Assembly (NCBI GenBank): GCA_036346275.1
Contig: CM070726.1
Span: forward strand, 30,849,410 to 30,913,409
DNA from: Otatea glauca
Lineage: Eukaryota > Streptophyta > Magnoliopsida > Poales > Poaceae
Length of the DNA: 64,000 bases
Direction: 5' to 3'
Of the stretch, positions 10,238 to 22,214 are shown one piece after another; position 1 is the first letter of the stretch, and each line of letters opens with the position of its first letter. Below the pieces are notes generated by a model. It searched no databases. It was not told where the DNA came from and was given only the letters and a program-made list of their open reading frames with translations. A program made the position numbers and the translations under genes.

Positions 10238-10872
10238 ATGGCAGCAATCAGTGGAATCATCGCCACCTTCGCCTCTGGCCAGGCTTTCTGCTTTGGAAGC
10301 CTGGACATCGTCGCAGATACGCGTGGAGAACTTGTTCGCCTGGACTTAAACCAAATCCAATCTGGTAAAGATCAGTCCGAACCATCTCAGGTATGCCGCT
10401 CTGACTCTACCAGCAAACCAGTCGGCGTCACGAGGGATTGCTACGACCTTCGTGGCATCTTCGTGATAAAAGAGCAGGTGACCGATCCCTAACGTCAGCA
10501 AGAGATTCAAGAAGCTGCGGAGAAAGATCGCCTTCTTCTTAAGGTTAAGGAGACACAAGTGCGATGGTTTCGATCTCGTGGCCACAATGTCCGCGAAGAC
10601 TTCTTACAATCAAGATTGGGAGACCAAGCAATCTTCCATACGCCGCAGCAGAACGTCGTCGCCTCCAAAACGCCCTTCGACACGCTGGACTCGATGATTG
10701 CATCGGATAGCCCGGTAGCCCCGATCGTGGCCCAGATCAAGGCCATTGATGGCGGCAACCATTCAGTAGAATCAAGAGAAGCCGATAGGAGAGGCGCACT
10801 CATGCTCCCACGCGGCTACCCACGTCGCTAGCAGTCGGACTGCTACCAGTCGGAGTACCAGCAGTCGACGCC
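10238..10872 (+). pseudogene. gag, 5' part (Gypsy element), cut by nested insertion
   Basis: The frame opens with MAAISGIIATFASGQAF shortly after the primer site, where gag is expected. An early stop follows (about residue 84). A second open stretch after it includes FLQSRLGDQAIFHTPQQN and a run of similar hydrophilic sequence up to about 10830. The nested LTR begins at 10873. The core gag domain that should follow is absent on both sides of the nested insertion, so part of gag was lost. No catalytic role is expected; gag forms the particle. Identification rests on position and on the gag 3' end resuming at 19079. Confidence 0.65.
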
Positions 10873-13800
10873 TGTAACATCCCGAAAAATGCAATAATAT
10901 AAAAAATTTATATTTTGAATTTGAATATATTTATTTCTGATTTTTCCTGACATGATTGGAATTTATTTGGATTTTTGTATTGAATGGAAAATCAAACAAC
11001 TAGAATTAAAGAATGGATAATGGTAAAAAGATAAAAAGGTAAAATATAAATTTTGGAAAAATTTCCATAGAACCTTAACCACTCTGGTAAGTCAGTAAAA
11101 TCAAGAAGTAAAATTTTATGCACAGAAAAATGGGTAAATAAAATGAATGACACCTCTTTTTGACTAAAACCAGTGCAAGACAGAATTAATGAAACATATT
11201 AGAAGTTTATCTGGGTCTGGAAAAATTACCACAACGCCCTAATGGTATATTTTATCTCTGTTAAAAATATCAGGAAATTATCATGTCGGAAAAGCCCACT
11301 AATAATTCAAGAACAGAAATAATTAAAGACTAGAAATCCTAATGTCAGAATTTTTATAACATATTAACTAGCGATTTTGACTTAAAATTTTTATGAAGAT
11401 ATCCTTAAGACAAAATGAATACCTATAAAAAGTTTGGAAAATAATTAATATGATTTACACCCATAAATAAATAAAATTCCGAAATATAGATCCTGTACAA
11501 GTCCACAGTGTCAGAATTTCTAAAATTCAACCATGAGATATTTTAGTCTCAAATTTTTACTTAAGGTTACAAACTACCAGGAGACGCAGGTCAAAAAGTT
11601 TCACAATTTTCCCACTTGATCTGATGGCCATTTTAATGCTCACATGGAGCTTGTCTGAGCCATGCTTATCACTTTGACTTGCTTCCTCTCACCGACATGT
11701 GGGCCATCCTTTATCCCGTAACGGTTTTGCTGGAAGCAACGGAGAAACCCCGCAGTCGCTGACCGGTGGTCCCGACCCCACTTGCCAGTTGCTCCTTCCT
11801 TTTCTTCTCTTTTCTCCTCAGCTGCTCGCCTCTGCTTTGCTCCCTCTCCCGAGCGAGACGTTGGTGCATCCTCCCGAAGCCTCTACGGCCAGTTGTGTCT
11901 CTCTGTTCTATGCAGCCACGATCGTCTTGGTATTCCCGTGCCATGCCCAGTCCACATCGCGTCATTCCTTGCCGGCTGAAATCACGCGCCAACTCACCGC
12001 CCAGCTCCAGAAGCGCCGCAATCCTCAGTTCATGCATTCAAACCCTGTGAAGCGATTCCTCTCGCTATAAATACCAGTGCTACATCACATTGAGTTCCCC
12101 TCCTTCTCTGTTACTCCCAGAACCGAGCAACCAAGCGCCAAAAACCTTGTCCTTCGCCATTTTCGCCAGAAAAACCGAAAAAGGGGAGAAACTTCAATTC
12201 GGGCAAATTGGTTAGCAATTCTTGAAATTTATTCTTCCTCTAGCACCATCCAACATCGTAGTTTACTCATCACACCGAAATTTCACCTCTTTTCAACTAC
12301 AGAGCTTCCTCACTGGGCGCCCTTCTTCCTCGGCTCCGGTGCACGGTGGCAGAGCTCCTCGGCCAATCTCCGGCCCAGCCGACCACCAAAATGGAACGTC
12401 TTGACGTCACTGATGCCTAGACTGCTACCGATTCGGTCCGTAGTTCACTGTTCTTCTTCCCCGACGAGCTTCACTTTCCTCCGCCGCATGCCGCCGGTGG
12501 CAGCCCGCTCCGGCCATCCCCGCCGGTGAGCGACCCCACCCCCGTGTGCGCGAAGACCCACTGGTGCTCGTCGTGGAGCCCCTTCACTGGCTCCGGCCTT
12601 CCTTCGCCGCCGGCGGGCTTCGCTACCGTCGCCTCTGCTCTTCTCTCGCTGCCCCGTGGGCCCACTCTGTCAGCCAGACACGTAGGACTTCAGTTCATTC
12701 GGTGAAATACGCTTCCCCAATTCTGAAAACGTAATTCTTATTTTTCAGTTATTTTGTATAACCGAATTGATTCAAACCTTTATAACTTTTGCATTGTAAC
12801 TCCAAATGAAATGAAACAAAATTCTAAATTCATATAAAATCAATTAGTTTCAGATTATGCAATAACATTTTGAAAATGTTCACTGGGTAAATTTGAGATT
12901 TAAATTTGAAAGAAAGGGTTAAAAACACACTTCATATTAAAAAGTTGTAAATAAACTTAAAAATGAATGGAACCAATTTTAGTGAAATAATCATGCTTCC
13001 AGGAGTTCAAATATATAAAAATATTTAAATTTCATTAAAGTTTGAACTGCTTGCTAATAAAGATTGTAATCAATATACTAGGAGTTTAAATAAGCATAAT
13101 TTGAATAAGAGAAATATGGAATAATTAAAAATTGGATTCTAAATATTAGCATGTCAGTAAGATACCTGAGTTTGCCAAAATAATAAAGAAGTGAACTTGA
13201 ATTGAACTATCCTGAAAAATATTAAATAACCTAAGTACAAATGTGCATAGATATGTATAGAAAGTTGATTAGTTAATATATGGATAAAATGAATCTTAAT
13301 AATCACTAAAACAGTTTTATTATACCTCTGGCATTGCAAGGATCTCAGATATAATATAATATTTAAATATTACTACATAAAACAGTAAATGTTTAATAGT
13401 CAAAGTGTTAATATTTGCATATCGGAATAGTTATAACTTTCACGAATAAACTTCAAATTTGATAAAACCAAATCCTATAGCTCTGAAAAATAGTACCCTT
13501 ACTGATTAGGTAAAAATATCTTATGTTAGTGCTAGGTTGAAATAAAATAATGTTAAACCCTAATGATCGTTTATAGGAAAAACATTGCGGATAAAAGCCA
13601 ATGGTCGTAAAACCAACTTTAAATCACTTCTAATATCATGCCCTGTTAATGCCTGAAAAATGGATAGATTATCCTAGGCGGTGTAGTCGCAATCTTATAG
13701 TAAAAACTGAACTCTTAGCGAGTAGCAAATTGAACTATCAAGCGTTTTCATCAATCCGCAGAACCTCTCGTCTAAATGCAGAAATTATGGAAATCAGTTT

Positions 13801-16243
13801 AGGAATGATATTTAGGATATGGTCTACCATATTCTGGAAAAATATTTCATTTACAACCTGTGTTCCAATTAAATCTTGCTAGTTGAATACCCATAGAAAT
13901 TATAGTTTACGTAACCTTTAATGTCATATAAGCGTTTTCAACTAAGAAAATAATGTCTCGTCTAAAAGCTAAAATGTATAAAATCAGTCTAGATATGTTA
14001 TTCAAGGTATATGCTATTAAGTTTCGGAGAAATAACCTCATTTCATCATGTTTTACATATAAACTTTAGTAGTCAAATAACCCCTAGTTTTATGTTTAAT
14101 GAACCTTGTCGCAATAAGAATTAGTGAACCTTGTAATAAGGAAATTATAGTGAATATATTTGTATCATCAGAACCTTCTTAAAAACTATAAATAAATCTA
14201 TTTAGCTAACTACCAGTTATAACTTATTTAAAACCTTTCTTATGCAAAATCTTAAGGCTAAGTGCTATTAGCATAACCTTAACTGGTGTTTCAATTCTTT
14301 TAATCCAAATAATTTTAGTATCTATAATTCGAAGCTATAAATACTAAAATTCATAATTTTAGCCTCTTGAATTCGTAATTCAAGATTAGATAATCTATCC
14401 AAGGAAACCATGTTTTGCTCATCCTAAAAGCCATTAACTTTATGAGTATGTAATTATCTAAATCATAACAGCTCGAAATCATATAATCCAAACCCTAAAT
14501 CATTCCTGTTTTCTGCAATGAATCTTTATTTGATTTTCTGTCTGTCTTCTTTTCGCCCTTATTGAAGTTTATTATTTGCTTTATTTTCCGATCGATCGAC
14601 GTGTAGAGTTCGACGTCCCTTCCTCCGTCGTTGCCTCCGTCAGCCGTGATCGCGTCTTCGTCGTAAACGATATATAAGCAAGGCAAGCACCCCCTTTGAC
14701 CATCTTGATCCCAGAATTTAATTTGCATTGTTTATTAAAATGTTTCATGCATACGTTTACTTTACAGAAATTGCTATTTTATGGTACTGGTAGCTATACT
14801 GTTGTCTCATGAAACTTCCTTGATAAGTATGAATATGTGAACCTTGATAACCATAGATTAAGCTTAGACAATTACTTAATGTCGCCCTGGGTATATACGA
14901 TTACTTTTATCCATGCTTAGCCATGCTTTTAGATCAAATGATGATGATGATCAGATCAAAATGTGTTCCTTGTGAAATGGAAAATGTTGTCATTGTAGCT
15001 GTTGGCTATGGGTATTTTGATTAAAACCCAAAATAAAACTATGGTTTCGATCTGGCGATTATTGGCAATAGCCCGAGGTGCGAGAGGATTTGCACGTAGT
15101 GTAGGGTGGAGTATCGCCGTGTCAATTTAAGGACCGAACTCGGTGTTGTATGATCCAAGATATTTCGTGCAAACCACAAGTGTTGTTATGGGGCTTCCTT
15201 AAACCAATTAAGTTATCTAGTTTAACTTTGCACATTGGTAGGTCAAGTAGTAAGGGCTTTCCTTTCGGGTTTGCTCGACGGGTGCCCACACCGAGGTGTT
15301 GGGAACAACACTTACCAATATAACGGTGTGCGCCACGTCTATGGGGAGTTCCAACATTCCTATGCTCTGAGTTCTCCCAGCTATAGCGTGGGTTTTATCG
15401 TCCCGGTGCTGGTGCAAAGTTAGATTAGATAATGTAAAGGTTTTCGTCATGAACATTCTGGCCACACGCTTTAAGTGCGTGAAACTTGCGCAAAAAGAAA
15501 AGGTCATGACTTGTGGGTACAGATTGTACACCTCTGCAGTGTAAATCTAATCGATTAGCCGTCCCTCGGTCATGGGAAACTTGGTGAACTTGCACTAGTT
15601 AAATGTTTAATTTTCTAAAATGGGTTGTGGTTTGGAACTTGTTTAGCAGCTTTTGTTTTCATGTCAAAGGATCGACATTGATGGATTCCATTTCTGGATT
15701 ATTCGATATTCACGATGGGTTGTGAATATATTACTTATGCTTACTTATTTCATATCACCAATTATGCTTTTATAAATTCCGTTTGCAAATAACTTGTTTT
15801 ACAATGTCAATTCGCTTTATGCAAATTAACCGTAGTAGCCTCCTTTGAAATGGCTGCATATATTATAGGCTTTGCTCAATTCTTGCGAGTACGAATGTAC
15901 TCACCCTTGCTTATATGTGGTTTTTAGGTGGTTAAGTTGCCGAGCTTGAAGGTTTCTTTAAATCGCAGTTGCGGATTTTCTTCGTCGAATCTTTCTAGGG
16001 ATTATGCCTTGTCAGTTGCCTGTTGGTTTTGGATGGGCACACTACAAGACCTTGCTTCTTTTGCTGCTATATCTCTGATTTGTAAGAGTTTTCTTTATGT
16101 AATAGCTTCCGCTTAATATTATTTGTTGTATGGTTGTGATTCCAATTGGTGTATGTGCGTACTAGCTACTGATCATGGGACTAGTACGGAAATGCACATT
16201 AGATTTCCATTTTTGCAAGTTTGTAAAAATGGGGGTCGTCTCA
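10873..16243 (+). repeat. 5' LTR (5.37 kb) of the nested element
   Basis: Starts TGTAACATCCCG and ends GGGGGTCGTCTCA directly before the primer site. The 5' kilobase is AT-rich and followed by a GC-rich promoter/leader zone (11690-12700) with TATAAATA at 12066-12073. A long AT-rich part and a U5-like part with GTACTCACCCTTGCT at about 15897 come next. Reading frames in 11700-12530 are low-complexity and overlap in several phases, so I do not call a gene. The size is at the upper end for plant LTRs; an unnoticed internal insertion is possible. Confidence 0.75.
12066..12073 (+). promoter_or_regulatory. TATA box in the 5.37-kb LTR
   Basis: TATAAATA lies at the downstream edge of a GC-rich promoter-like zone and is followed within about 40 bp by a pyrimidine-rich leader. 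Confidence 0.5.
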
Positions 16244-16245
16244 GT

Positions 16246-16257
16246 TGGTATCAGAGC
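16246..16257 (+). other. Primer-binding site (initiator tRNA-Met type)
   Basis: TGGTATCAGAGC is the canonical complement to the 3' end of plant initiator tRNA-Met. It starts two bases after the LTR end. Confidence 0.9.
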
Positions 16258-17208
16258 TATGCTGACTGTAGGATGAACCCTAGATAGAATGGTCGTTAGC
16301 ATTAGAATGATCAAATTCAAAACCTTATGTCCAAAAGTTACCATATTTGCAAAATGTAGATTTTGCTATTCTTCCCTCTATCTTAAGATTCTCCTCTTAC
16401 CCCTACATTCATTTTGTTTTGTAAACAAATTCTTCTTTCCTTAAATTAATCCTCGACAATTGGAAACTCCGGTGTCTACATCAACAATCTTAAGGAAGAG
16501 AAGTGTCGCTCCATGAAGACTGGTGTTGATAGGTCGAATAGGAATATAATATGCTAAGATATTTTAGAACCCTTGTAAGATGACTATTTTGTGAGTTTTG
16601 TTGAAAACTTTTGTATTGCTTTTGGGTTACTCTCGTAAATGTTAAACCATTAGGTTGAAATTTACGATGTGCCAACCCTTATTTAATAAGAAAATTTAAT
16701 TAAGAATATTTTAAGGAACGAAAAGTCGCCTTATGAACTAATAACTACCAAATAACCAACCTTGAAACAATGTTTTAAGGAATGAGACACTGCCTTATAA
16801 ATTAACAAGAAATTACCAAATTCATATATAAGCTATTCTCAAAATAATATTTTAATAAACAGAATGATACTTTGTAAAATGGATAACTTTCATCTAACCA
16901 TATCCTTCCAATTTCAACATCTTGAAGACACCTCCGACACAATCCATTAATGCATCTACTGAATGTAATGAATTATAAAATTTTCGGCCTTTATAATCAA
17001 CCTTAGGCTCTTCCCAAATAACTCTAGTTGAAATGCATCCTTTCAGTCATCTCAAGCATTTTAATATGCCGTGTGCCTCTCTTTAAGTTAGCTTTTTATT
17101 ACTAAAGAATCTTGGTATAAATTGCTAGCGCTCCTCATTCACTTCATGAAACCCAACAGAATTCTGTCAAAATAACATTGTCCTAACAATCATTGTTGCA
17201 GGGTACCT

Positions 17209-18405
17209 GTGACAAGATCCCTCGGCATGGTCTTGGAAAGTGAAGCCATGCTAAGCTTTCAGCCACCTAATGATAATCCTACCTTAGTCCAGCCAAATTC
17301 CCAACATCCAGTACAGAACAACCCCAACCTTGGTGTAATTCTTGTCAGAAAAGGAAATGGTTTAAAGAAACAACCTACTCCTACATCTCACTCGATACCT
17401 AAGCGATGCTCTTTGAAGTGTTGCCAACCCAACCAGTCTGAGGATCGTGCTTGCATTCGCTGTGGAGAAATTGGACACACTGCTGATGAGCATGCAATAA
17501 ATTGCTCCAGCTGTGAAGAAAATCATTCTCCTGGAAAATGTCCCATGAGCAATATCACTTGTTACCTTTGTGAAGGTTATGACCATTGCCCAGTTCAATG
17601 TCCCCTAGGTCCGATAGTTACCAATACAATTCAGCACCAGCGAGAGAAATTTCGGACCTTAGTCGCTCAAGATTTGGCAATCAGAAGGGAAAAACTAGCT
17701 ACACAGAAAATATTACCTAAGGAGTTAAAGAAGCAACACATAGACTTTGATCGCCTTCATCCAGGAAGTAATAAATGGCCATCGCCATCGAGATGTTTCT
17801 TGTGTGGTGAAGAAGGTCATTGGGCAAGGAGATGTCCGCAAGTTGAGATTAAAAAGGAAGATGGTATTGAGAATCCAATCATACCCATCAAGACGCCACA
17901 AGAGAAGCGTGAGTGCTTCAGCTGTCACAAGAAGGGTCATCTTGCTAAGCGATGCCCACAAGAAGAACAAATATTTCCTGCAACTATGGTCATACCAGAG
18001 GTTACGTTAGTTAAGATTATAACTCCAAGAGTAGGAGGAACAAAATCTGAATCAGTTTACTCGAAGAATCAGTTCAAGAAGAGGCGCTTGAATGAAGACG
18101 CTTGCCCCAAGAGGAATTCTGCTCAATTCCATCTTGAATTTCAACCATCATTTGTTCATTCTTCCAACAACACCAGTGAGCAACCATCTGGTATCCAAAA
18201 CCAGGCAACTAATGTTACATGCTTTTACTGTCGTGAGAGTGGACATTATGCCAACAAATGCCTAAGGAAGAAGAGAGATCAACTTCGTTCTCAAGGCCAA
18301 CAAGCCCCTATCCCTGCATTTACTCCAACTCAAGATATCAATCATGGCATACCTAACACAATGCCAGGTACATCTTATACAAATATAGTTTCTGTCAGAA
18401 TTTAG
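17209..18405 (+). CDS. Five-zinc-knuckle (CCHC) gag-like protein of the nested element
   Basis: This is the longest uninterrupted reading frame in the window, 398 codons as given. Clear CCHC knuckles are CIRCGEIGHTADEHAINC (one residue longer than the CX2CX4HX4C norm), CFLCGEEGHWARRC, CFSCHKKGHLAKRC and CFYCRESGHYANKC; CYLCEGYDHCPVQC is a weaker one. Long Ser/Pro/Gln-rich linkers separate them, with basic patches such as KKRRLNED. Such knuckles bind single-stranded nucleic acid. No protease or RT follows. The listed start is a GTG; the first ATG is at 17227. The frame runs back across TTGTTGCAG at 17192-17200, a good splice acceptor, so the protein may begin in an upstream exon. It could be a diverged gag or a captured cellular zinc-knuckle gene; homology was not tested. 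Confidence 0.7.
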   Translation: MTRSLGMVLESEAMLSFQPPNDNPTLVQPNSQHPVQNNPNLGVILVRKGNGLKKQPTPTSHSIPKRCSLKCCQPNQSEDRACIRCGEIGHTADEHAINCSSCEENHSPGKCPMSNITCYLCEGYDHCPVQCPLGPIVTNTIQHQREKFRTLVAQDLAIRREKLATQKILPKELKKQHIDFDRLHPGSNKWPSPSRCFLCGEEGHWARRCPQVEIKKEDGIENPIIPIKTPQEKRECFSCHKKGHLAKRCPQEEQIFPATMVIPEVTLVKIITPRVGGTKSESVYSKNQFKKRRLNEDACPKRNSAQFHLEFQPSFVHSSNNTSEQPSGIQNQATNVTCFYCRESGHYANKCLRKKRDQLRSQGQQAPIPAFTPTQDINHGIPNTMPGTSYTNIVSVRI

Positions 18406-19075
18406 ATTAAATTGAAAACATTATGTCTAATCTTAAAGTAATATTTCGATAAGCGGAATATTGCCTTATAAATTTAACTGAACTCTCATCAAAATATATC
18501 TTATCTTAATCCTTCAAATGGCCAGTAAGATATCAAATGCTAAACTTCCAGTTTTCATTTTTAACCATTGCTCGATCAATCCTCTATCTGTTTTATAACA
18601 TCAGTGAATAATCTTCTATTGTTTCGAATAAGATGGACATCGCCGCTTGCGTCGATCGAGAAGAATCTCATCACTTCACCAAAATCTACCCAAGTAGAGT
18701 TCTTCATCTCGTCAAGGATGACACCAGTGATTCCAAGTTATATCAAAGACTTAAGAAGTATCTAATACCTAGAGCAACCCCTGCCTCGATGTCAGGCTTA
18801 TGTAAAGATCTTCCTTATGTAATTACACCCGACACTTAATATAATATCGAAAACGTCCTTTATATGTGCAATTCCTGCAATCAACCCTTTTCGCTTTGTA
18901 CATTATATTCTTTCATATTTGCCAAATGCAAAGAAAATCAAAACCCTTTGTCTATCAAGATGATCAAGTAAGTTAAATCGTCAGGATCATTTTATAATCC
19001 TCTTACCTCAACCTAAATTCTTGAATTATCTTACCTTGATCTCAACCTAAAGACAATCTAGAATAACATTTATTC
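18406..19075 (+). other. Internal tail of nested element, no clear gene
   Basis: AT-rich DNA. A short frame at 18633-18839 (MDIAACVDREESHHFTKIYP) has no recognised domain. A sentence-like repeat, an ATTGCCTTATAAATTTAAC block near 18463, echoes the GCCTTATAAATTAAC near 16792 on the other side of the ORF. Confidence 0.4.
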
Positions 19076-19078
19076 TGG

Positions 19079-19684
19079 TGTTTCATGCAGAAGAACACCA
19101 TCAGGGATGTATCTGATGCAGTGGTGGTGGCGGCCTTTCAAAAAGGGGTAAGTGATCCTGATCTAATCAAGAAAATACCCAGGAAACCACCGGCCTCCAT
19201 AAAAGAGATGTTTGCATTGGCCGACCGCTACGCCACGGTCTCAGACGCCCTGGCCGAGCGCCAAGAAGATCGCTCGCAACAGAAGAACAAAGGCGACATG
19301 GCTGAGTCCTCCAAGCACAAAGACAAAAAGTGAAAAGGTGAGGAGCTAGTTGCGGTAGCAGAACGCAACCGCCCCCGAGTCGCGCGAAGGGAGGCACCCG
19401 ACTCTAATACCGTCATGGAGGCGATTTGTCCTTTCCACCCTAAAGGTAAACACGCCGCTAAAGACTGCTTCACTCTGAAGCGTTTTGCGAGCGAAAGCAA
19501 CAAGCAACCGGCTCCAGCGAAGGAGGAGGCGGCCAAGAAGAAGGACATTCCTGGCAAGGACGATTACCAAGAGCCCGAGCACGAGCTGAACTACATATAC
19601 GGGGGCTTCACCGGATACGAGTCCAAGCGGAAGCAAAAACTTGCTGCTCGAGAGATCAATGCGGTGGAACCGGCAATCCCCTAG
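19079..19684 (+). pseudogene. gag 3' part with zinc-binding motif (Gypsy element)
   Basis: The frame resumes with FMQKNTIRDVSDAVVVAAF and QKGVSDPDLIKKI, the conserved C-terminal part of the Tat-type gag domain, then a charged linker. CPFHPKGKHAAKDC follows, a C-H-H-C zinc motif typical of Tat gag, and the block ends ELNYIYGGFTGYESKRKQK. One stop (KDKK-stop-KGEELV, 19331) and a stop before the protease (19682) interrupt an otherwise single frame shared with protease and RT. Gag coats and packages the RNA. It lies directly right of the nested insertion. Confidence 0.85.
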
Positions 19685-19699
19685 TATCTAAAGTGGTCT

Positions 19700-20389
19700 A
19701 AAGTCCCGATCATCTTCGATCGCTCAGATCATCCCAACCGAGTTCTACATCCGGGTAAGTACCCTCTAGTGCTCGACCCTGTCATTCGCAGTGTAAAGCT
19801 CAAGAAGGTCTTGATTGATGGAGGGATTGGACTCAACGCCTTGTTCGCCAAAACCCTCGATGACATGAACATCCCCTGCTCCGAGCTAAGACCGAGCTCA
19901 CAGCCGTTCCACGGGGTGATCCCTAGGGCGTCTTCGTTTCCTCTCGGGCAGATTTCTTTGCCTGTCACCTTCGGTACCAAAAGCAACTATCGGACCGAGT
20001 ATGTAAATTTCGAGGTAGCGGATTTCGAGACAGCGTATCACGCTATCTTGGGAAGACCCGGTCTAGCTCGGTTCATGGCCGTCCCGCACCACACCTATTT
20101 GATGATGAAGATGCTGGGACCCGAAGGTGTCATCACGATTCGCAGTGACATCAAGCGATCTTTGGAATGCGACCGAGAGAGTTGTGAACTTGCCGAGCTG
20201 CAGGAGGCAACCGCTGAGGGGAAGAATATCCAGGTAGAGGAAGCCACGTTGCAGGAAGAAAGCTACGTCCCATCCAAGAAGCAGGCCACGTCAGGGATAA
20301 AGCCTAGCGAAGGAACCAAGAGAATTATGCTCGACCCATCCGACTCGTCCAAAACGACTCTGATTGGGATAGGGGTCGGGGATAAATAG
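19700..20389 (+). pseudogene. Retroviral-type aspartic protease (Gypsy pol)
   Basis: LVLDPVIRSVKLKKVLIDGG leads into IGLNALFAKTLDDMNI. In Tat elements the active-site loop reads DGGSGLN or DGGSSLN; here it is DGGIGLN, so the Ser next to the catalytic turn is Ile. FETAYHAILGRPGLARFMAV is the conserved block before the RT linker. The protease would process gag-pol in the particle. It is in the same frame as gag and RT; a TAG at 20387 ends it. Confidence 0.85.
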
Positions 20390-21550
20390 GAAGACATGCT
20401 CGTCACCTTCCTCCGGGATAACAAGGATATCTTCGCCTGGAAACCATCCGACATGTCGGGTGTTCCTAAGGAGGTGATCGAGCATTCCCTACACGTCGAC
20501 GAAAAGGCAAAGCTAGTCAAACAGAGACTCTGGCGGTTCGCTCCAGATCGTCGGAACGCCATCAAGTAGGAGATCACCAAGCTATTAGCTGCAGGTTTTA
20601 TCAAAGAAGTGTATCATCCCGATTGGTTGGCAAACCCTGTATTAGTTCAAAAGAAGAATAAAACCTGGCGCATGTGCGTTGATTATATTGATCTCAACAA
20701 GGCATGTCCGAAGGATCCCTTCGGACTACCTCGAATTGATCAGGTAGTTGACTCGACCGTCGGGTGCGAAATCCTGAGTTTTCTCGATGCCTACTCAGGG
20801 TATCACCAGATTCACCTAAAGGCGGAAGATCACATCAAGACTTCATTCATCACGCCCTTTGGGGCCTTTTGCTATACCACGATGTCGTTCGGTTTAAAAA
20901 ATGCTGGTGCAACGTATCAGCGCGCAATACAGCGGTGCTTTCACGCCCAACTCGGACGCAATGTGGAGGCATATGTGGATGATGTCGTGGTAAAGACTCG
21001 AGAGAGGAAGGACCTTATCGCCGACCTAACCGAGACGTTTGGAAGTCTAAGGGCCTTCAGCATGAAGCTTAATCCCGAGAAGTGTGTTTTCAGAGTATCT
21101 TCGGGAAAACTGCTCGGGTTTATCGTCTCCCAACGAGGCATTGAAGCCAATCCAGAGAAGATCAAGGCTATATCAAATATGGAACCGCCGACTTGCCAAA
21201 AAGACGTCCAGAAGCTCACAGGGTGCATGGCCGCACTCAGCAGGTTTATTTCCCGACTGGGTATATGAGGTATGCCATTCTTTAAACTCCTCAAGAAGCA
21301 GGATAAATTCCAATGGATGCCTGAGGCGCAGCAAGCGTTTGAAGATCTGAAGAACTTCTTGACGACACCACCGATCTTGGTTTCGCCGATGCCAGAAGAA
21401 CCTCTGTTACTTTACATCGCGGCAACGACTCACGTAGTCAATGCTGCAATCATCGTCGAAAGGGAAGAACCGGGCCACGTGCAAAAGATCCAACATCCGG
21501 TCTACTTCGTTAGTGAGGTCCTGAGTGAATCTAAGGTGCGGTATCCATAA
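20390..21550 (+). pseudogene. Reverse transcriptase and RT-linked RNase H (Gypsy pol)
   Basis: RT motifs appear in order: FIKEVYHPDWLANPVLVQKK, WRMCVDYIDLNKACPKDPF, FLDAYSGYHQIHL, MSFGLKNAGATYQRAIQ and the intact catalytic box AYVDDVVVK at about 20967-20995. Next come CVFRVSSGKLLGFIVSQRGI and the connection to RNase H (PPILVSPMPEEPLLLYIAAT, HPVYFVSEVL). The product copies element RNA into DNA. In-frame stops occur at 20567 (AIK-stop-EITK), 21266 (LGI-stop-GMPF) and 21548 (RYP-stop-VQKL). All segments stay in one frame, so damage is by substitution rather than indel. Confidence 0.93.
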
Positions 21551-22210
21551 GTGCAGAAATTATTATACGCAGTACTTCTTACGTCTCGCAAACTCAAGCA
21601 CTACTTCCAAGAGCATACTGTTTCGGTGGTCACCTCCTTCCCAATAGGAGATATACCTCACAATCAGGAGGCCACTGGGAGAATTACAAAGTGGGCACCC
21701 GAGCTTGGAGCTTTTGACATCTTATTCAAACCTCGCACGGCCATCAAGTCTCAAGCGCTCACCGACTTTACCGCTGAGTGGACAGAACTTCAAAGCCCGG
21801 CGATCGTCAAGGAACTCGAGTATTGGACGATGTACTTCGATGGTTCCCTCATGCTCAGCGGCGCGGGGGTTGGTATAGTGCTCATATCGCCAAGTGGAGA
21901 GCGGTTGAGGTACGTCCTGCAATTACTTTTTCCCACGTCAAACAATGTCGCCGAGTACGAGGCACTCATCCATGGGCTCCGTATCGCCATATCGCTCGGT
22001 ATCCGATGTTTGACGGTTCACGGAGATTCAATGCTCGTGGTCAACCAGGTGCAAAAAGAATGGTCCTGCATCGAAGACAACATGGCTGCCTACTGCCAGG
22101 AGGTACGCAAGCTAGAAGGAAGCTTCGACGGCTTGGAACTTGTTCATGTGCTCCGTCAGGACAATGAGGCGGCCGACGAGCTAGCAAAATGGGATCCGAC
22201 CGGACCACAG
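21551..22210 (+). pseudogene. Second (archaeal-type) RNase H of a Tat-lineage Gypsy element
   Basis: After the first RNase H tail (SRKLKHYFQEHTVSVVTSFP, then ITKWAPELGAFDILFKPRTA), a second RNase H begins: WTMYFDGSLMLSGAGVGIVL, NNVAEYEALIHGLRIAISLG, LTVHGDSMLVVNQVQKEW and LRQDNEAADELAKW. The D-E-D acidic pattern (FDGS, AEYEAL, HGDS) is intact. An extra RNase H between the RT module and integrase is the hallmark of the Tat group. A frameshift near 22196-22215 separates it from the integrase frame. Confidence 0.9.
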
Positions 22211-22214
22211 TGCC

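Larger units (their letters stand above)
10873..19075 (+). mobile_element. Nested non-autonomous LTR element, 3' end missing
   Basis: It begins TGTAACATCCCG, has a 5.37-kb LTR, then a canonical TGGTATCAGAGC primer site, then an internal region with a zinc-knuckle ORF and no protease, RT or integrase. No second LTR is found before the outer gag resumes near 19075, and the left flank ACGCC is not repeated at the right junction. Its 3' end was therefore deleted together with some outer gag. Large LTRs plus absent pol fit the large retrotransposon derivative (LARD) type. The right boundary is approximate (19065-19085). Confidence 0.75.

Noticed and set aside
10868..10872. ACGCC as target duplication of the nested element
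   Set aside because: No matching ACGCC at the right junction near 19075; the 3' end is deleted.
11699..12734. Open frames of up to 150 codons
   Set aside because: Low-complexity Ser/Pro/Leu-rich translations in several phases around an LTR TATA box; treated as LTR leader.
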